A stretch of DNA of 8,513 nucleotides, taken from assembly GCA_040081555.1 (NCBI GenBank), contig JBEBGG010000144.1, positions 1-8,513 of the forward strand, read 5' to 3'. Shown piece after piece: positions 6,742-8,513 of this stretch. The position numbers and the translations under genes are program-made. Positions within the stretch are counted from its first letter, which is position 1. Each line of letters opens with the position of its first letter. Below the pieces are notes generated by a model. The model searched no databases. It saw only the letters and a program-made list of their open reading frames with translations, and had not been told where the DNA came from. The DNA comes from CADEEX01 sp040081555 (GTDB lineage: Bacteria > Acidobacteriota > Vicinamibacteria > Vicinamibacterales > CAVVIG01).

Positions 6742-8513
6742 GTGAAGCGCCTGTTGCTTGCGTTCCTTCTTGTGGCGTGGGCTATCGGCCCGCGCGCCCA
6801 CGCGCAGTTGCGGGTGGCTCCTGTCGACCTCGATCAGGGGCACATCGCCCTCGGCCTGGCGCTCCGTCATCTTGGCAACACCGGCATCTTCATGATGGCG
6901 ACCGCTCACCCTGACGATGAGAACAACGGGTTGCTGGTGATGCTCAATCGCGGTCAGGGCTATCGCACGACTCTGGCGACGGCGACCCGCGGAAACGGCG
7001 GTCAGAACGAGATCGGCCCGGAACTCTCCGAGGCGCTCGGCGTGTTGCGCACCGAAGAGCTCCACGCGATCCATCGGTTCGATGGGGCCGAGCAGTACTT
7101 CACGCGTGCGGTCGACTTCGGCTACTCCTTCAGCATCGATGAGACCTACGAGAAGTGGGGCCGCGACGAGATCATCGGGGACTACGTGCGGCTGATTTGC
7201 ACGATCCGCCCAGACGTCATGACGGCGCTGACGCCGACCGGCAGCGGCGGTGGCCAGCATCACCAGGCGTCGGCGTTGCTGGCCCGAGAGGCGTATCGTG
7301 CTGCCGGCGATCCGCGTCGATACCCCGAGCAAATCGCCGAGGGGCTGCATCCCTGGCGGCCACGCAAGTTCTACTTTGCGGCAAACGTCGGCGACGGACG
7401 CCGTGCGGGCGCGTCCGCGGTGGGACAGTTGACGGTGAACATTGGGGGCTACGATTCGCTGCTTGGTCGGACGTGGTCTGAGGTCGGCGCTGAGGCGCGC
7501 AGCATGCACAAGTGTCAGGGCACCGACCAACTCCTCCGGCTGCCGGGGCCGGCGTCGGCGACTTACACGCTGGCGGAATCCAGCGTCGGTTCCCTCAGCG
7601 CCACCGAGTCCACGCTCTTTGACGGCGTCGACACGTCGATCGGCGGGCTGGCGCAACTGGCCGCGCCCCTGGCGCCGGCTGAACTGACGGCGGGCCTCGA
7701 GGCTATCGCGACCGCAATTCAGACGGCGCAAACGAGGTTCAGCACGGAGACCGACGGTGCGACCGTGGCTCCGCTGCTCTCCGGCCTGCGGGCGACGAAG
7801 GCGCTTCGCGCCGCGTTGGCGGGCATGACACTCTCGGAGGGCTCGCGATTCGATCTGGACGCGCGCCTGGCTCAGAAAGAACGCGAGTTCGAGCACGCGT
7901 TGGTGATTGCCAGCCGCGTGCGCATCGAGGTGTTGGCAGACGATCAGGTGGTTGTGCCCGGACAGTCTGTGCGGGTCACGGTGCTCGTAGCGAACCGCGG
8001 AGACCAGGATCTCGCTGTGAAGCGCGTGTCGTTTGAAGGCTTGGAGGGCACGGCGACCTGCGCGTTTACGGCCGTCACGGCTGGCCGAGGCCCGGGCGCG
8101 GCTCCGGCTCCCGCTCCGGCCGAGGCACTGGCGAGCGTCCCTCCGGGCGTTGCCGGACAGTGCGCCCCTGCGCTGACGATTCCACTGGCGACGCGTGTCA
8201 CGGAACCGTACTGGCACCGCGCTGGTGAGGCGGGCCGTTATAGTTTCGACACCGACGCACCGTTTGGGCTGCCGTACCGCCCGACGCCGTTTCGCGCGAC
8301 CCTCGCCGTGTCGATCGGGGGCAGCGACGAGGTGAAGGTTCAACTACCGGTCCAGGCGCGCTACCAGGGCGATGTCTTCAGTGGTGAAAAACGCGGCGAC
8401 CTGCTGGTCGTACCGCCGGTGTCGGTCAGCGTGTCGCCGTCCATCGCCATCATTTCCAGGCCACGCGTACGGTCCACTCCCTCCGCGCCGGTGGACAACG
8501 AGCGGCAGATCCG
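6742..8513 (+). CDS. Secreted PIG-L family deacetylase, long form (3' end outside window)
   Basis: A GTG start with good ribosome-site spacing opens a frame that runs to the right edge, giving 590 residues so far. Residues 1-21 look like a signal peptide, cleaved after AHA before Q22, so the protein should act in the periplasm or be surface-exposed. The LmbE/PIG-L catalytic domain covers about residues 35-215, with the zinc/catalytic motif AHPDDE at 55-60 and GQHHQAS at 171-177 supplying the expected third histidine ligand. This GHHQ-type second motif differs from the HPDH of BshB1; from memory it is typical of long secreted PIG-L proteins. Residues about 394-430 resemble an Ig-like domain (VVVPGQSVRVTVLVANRG), and a proline/alanine-rich linker follows at about 447-470. 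Cysteines 440 and 474 flank the linker and could form a disulfide. The family hydrolyses N-acetyl groups of amino sugars; the substrate here is unknown. A role as a second BshB is possible by homology but unlikely for an exported protein. Confidence 0.88.
   Translation, partial: MKRLLLAFLLVAWAIGPRAHAQLRVAPVDLDQGHIALGLALRHLGNTGIFMMATAHPDDENNGLLVMLNRGQGYRTTLATATRGNGGQNEIGPELSEALGVLRTEELHAIHRFDGAEQYFTRAVDFGYSFSIDETYEKWGRDEIIGDYVRLICTIRPDVMTALTPTGSGGGQHHQASALLAREAYRAAGDPRRYPEQIAEGLHPWRPRKFYFAANVGDGRRAGASAVGQLTVNIGGYDSLLGRTWSEVGAEARSMHKCQGTDQLLRLPGPASATYTLAESSVGSLSATESTLFDGVDTSIGGLAQLAAPLAPAELTAGLEAIATAIQTAQTRFSTETDGATVAPLLSGLRATKALRAALAGMTLSEGSRFDLDARLAQKEREFEHALVIASRVRIEVLADDQVVVPGQSVRVTVLVANRGDQDLAVKRVSFEGLEGTATCAFTAVTAGRGPGAAPAPAPAEALASVPPGVAGQCAPALTIPLATRVTEPYWHRAGEAGRYSFDTDAPFGLPYRPTPFRATLAVSIGGSDEVKVQLPVQARYQGDVFSGEKRGDLLVVPPVSVSVSPSIAIISRPRVRSTPSAPVDNERQI

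Noticed and set aside
4465..8343. A 1292-codon open frame on the minus strand, antisense to the receptor and PIG-L genes
   Set aside because: It is in codon register with the two sense genes and stays open because these GC-rich genes avoid TTA, CTA and TCA codons, the complements of stops. It starts at TTG, spans two unrelated genes and their junction, and its translation is Arg/His/Gln-rich without recognisable motifs. The sense proteins have clear domains, signal peptides and ribosome sites. Its length is striking, but conservation or ribosome profiling would be needed to revive it.

Overview
The window is a GC-rich stretch of bacterial chromosome with every supported gene on the + strand: the 3' end of an Ada-type DNA repair gene, an FAD-dependent oxidoreductase, two bacillithiol biosynthesis genes (bshB1 and bshA), a large Oar-like TonB-dependent receptor, and the 5' part of a secreted PIG-L family deacetylase. 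The source looks like a diderm. The receptor has a signal peptide, a carboxypeptidase-regulatory-like N-terminal domain and a C-terminal phenylalanine. This receptor type, a long secreted PIG-L protein and bsh genes together are typical of Acidobacteriota. That assignment is inference from gene content; there is no rRNA or other marker in the window.

Layout. Positions 1-588 hold the C-terminal part of Ada, open to the left edge. Positions 589-702 are a short non-coding gap with a perfect 7-bp hairpin (655-671) and a TATGAT box just ahead of the next gene. Positions 703-3786 form a compact block: the oxidoreductase overlaps bshB1 by 4 bases (ATGA), and bshA begins 10 bases after bshB1. Positions 3787-3858 are a second gap with an A/T-rich dyad around a TATACT box and a strong Shine-Dalgarno. 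Positions 3859-8513 hold the receptor and, 9 bases after its stop codon, the PIG-L gene, which runs off the right edge. No gap exceeds 300 bases, and no tRNA, rRNA, CRISPR array or insertion sequence was seen.

How the genes work together. BshA joins UDP-GlcNAc to L-malate, and BshB1 deacetylates the product to GlcN-malate. The cysteine-adding enzyme BshC is absent from the window and may lie outside it. The oxidoreductase is translationally coupled to bshB1, but its substrate is unknown. The receptor and secreted PIG-L protein look like a separate transcription unit for the cell envelope, perhaps uptake and deacetylation of an amino-sugar ligand, though this is inference. Overall the region is mostly ordinary. 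The points most worth following up are the oxidoreductase-bsh coupling, the receptor/PIG-L pair with a second HPDD enzyme so near bshB1, and the dyad over the receptor's likely promoter.
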